Program-made: the position numbers and the translations under genes | The notes under the pieces: generated by a model | The model's input: the letters and a program-made list of their open reading frames with translations, nothing else | Databases searched by the model: none | Told to the model about the DNA's origin: nothing | Assembly (NCBI GenBank): GCA_003952965.2 | Contig: RXIC02000004.1 | Location: 95,001 to 159,000 of the forward strand | Length of the DNA stretch: 64,000 bases | From: Morella rubra | Taxonomy: Eukaryota > Streptophyta > Magnoliopsida > Fagales > Myricaceae | Direction of reading: 5' to 3' | Shown: piece by piece, positions 62,877 to 64,000 of the stretch | Layout: every line of letters begins with the position of its first letter | Numbering within the stretch: the first letter of the stretch is position 1

Positions 62877-64000
62877 TGTCACGTCCTGTGTGCGTATTAG
62901 CCTCTAAGCTCTCTTTGTAGTAACAGAGGTGCATAAATGGCAAGGTTACAGCACGATCATTATCCTATGGGTCTCAAGACTAAGGTTTAGTCCTTAGGAT
63001 GTTTATAGACAACTATAAACTATAGGGAAAATAAGCGGAAGACTTAATAATTTATATATAGAATTTAAGCAGGAGAAAATAGAAATTAAATTAGAAGAAA
63101 AATTATCACGTAAACGAGTCATTACTATATATGACACAACCTAATACTTAGGAATAACATTTTAAAAGAAATATAAATAAATAAACAAAAAGAAATAGCA
63201 AACCAAGCAGCAGCGCAGCTGGGTTAGGGATTACAGTTCACTAGGCTAACATGGTTAAGCTTGCAAATGGATATATCTTTAACCCTATTGTTCAAATTAT
63301 TTACAAACACACAACGCAGATAATATAAAAGAAACATAAAGGAAACACAACATCTAGGAGGAGGAGTCTTCGCCTTCATCGTCAGAGGAGCCGGTGAGGT
63401 CAACCTAGTCTATATGGTGGTGGTAATCTCATACGGGACCATTCTCCCAGGGGAAGTCCGGCGGTAAGTCCTTCGAGATGACAGTCCAAGATCACTTTCA
63501 GGCCATCGGTCACCAGGGCTACAATATGGATGATGAGGGTATGGGTGATCATATCATTGGTTACAAAGGAATCGAATACAAACATCTGACTTATAAAAAT
63601 TAAACAGACAAATGGGTGAGTCTTAAGGACTCAGTAAGGGGGGAAATGGAGGCATGTGACAATAACAGTACATGTTCAATAATCAGTTCTTAAGCAATTA
63701 AGCATACCAGAGATAACATGCATTAAGCTAACAGTAAGCAGATGCAGGATGCAGTACGCAGTCATGCAGTATATAGTTACTATATATATAGGCAATGATA
63801 CAACACACAGTATGCAATGCACTTATCTTTTCTTCCCCTTTAATGGCAACTTTTCATTACAAATCCATCTATATCACCCCCCGCGGCCAGGGTTGTGTGT
63901 CCAATCTTCCCTGCACTTTAGAACAGTTCTAGACATTCCGTTGTCTAGGACACGAGTAAAGGCCCAACTGCCTTCTACTCCGAGGTCATCCTACCTTGTA
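62877..64000 (+). mobile_element. LTR-like start of a Ty3/gypsy-type element (runs off the window)
   Basis: Begins TGTCACGTCCTGTGTGCG, resembling the TGTCACG(C/T)CC start common in plant gypsy LTRs. It later contains GGGTGAGTCTTAAGGACTCA and GTAAGGGGG, a motif I associate with Tekay/Del-type LTRs. It truncates the 3' LTR of the Sirevirus-like element. No primer-binding site or coding region appears before the window ends, so this is a tentative family call. Confidence 0.5.

Overview
This is a eudicot nuclear scaffold window. About a quarter of it is plastid DNA that has moved into the nucleus. The rest is a plant nuclear region rich in transposable elements, with a few broken or partial host genes. 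One run of 146 N (29766-29911) shows that it is an assembled scaffold. I cannot name the species. The receptor-kinase family, FUSC-like transporter, Sirevirus-type element and L1-type LINE are all typical of angiosperms.

Region 1 (1-about 15,240) is a colinear piece of the plastid large single-copy region in standard order: matK inside the trnK-UUU intron, rps16, trnQ-UUG, psbK, psbI, trnS-GCU, trnG-UCC, trnR-UCU, atpA, atpF, atpH, atpI, rps2 and the 3' end of rpoC2. The short genes (psbK, psbI, atpH) and rps2 still read through. matK, rps16, atpA, atpF, atpI and rpoC2 carry frameshifts or deletions, and atpF exon 1 is missing. A functional plastome would not tolerate this, so the block is best read as a nuclear plastid insertion (NUPT). 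From about 15,180 to 20,300 the homology fades into AT-rich, C-over-G skewed sequence with no genes I recognise.

Region 2 (20.3-36 kb) holds two tandem LRK10L-type receptor-like kinases, both broken. The second lost its kinase C-lobe where a deleted CACTA (En/Spm) transposon, with TNPD remnants on the minus strand, now sits. A short fragment resembling an alkenal/double-bond reductase lies beside the N gap.

Region 3 (35.7-40.7 kb, minus strand) is a FUSC/AaeB-like membrane transporter gene. Its first exon is clean, with a good splice donor and a TATA box, and a C-terminal exon is also clear. The exons expected between them are not visible.

Region 4 (41.98-64 kb) is a nest of elements: a Ty1/copia RE1-like element with both LTRs (41,980-46,805, minus), a 5'-truncated L1-type LINE (46,959-about 50,990, minus), and a large Sirevirus-like copia element (about 51.65-62.88 kb, plus) with an env-like region after pol. 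The last element is interrupted by a TG...CA element with a GAAAT target duplication, which itself contains a patchwork copy of the neighbouring LINE, and by a second insertion with an AGCACA duplication. A Ty3/gypsy-like LTR appears to begin at 62,877.

I found no convincing new biological system. The most informative signals are the plastid insertion and the abrupt change at its edge, the patchwork LINE duplicate, the nested insertions with readable target duplications, and the CACTA that coincides with the loss of a kinase C-lobe.
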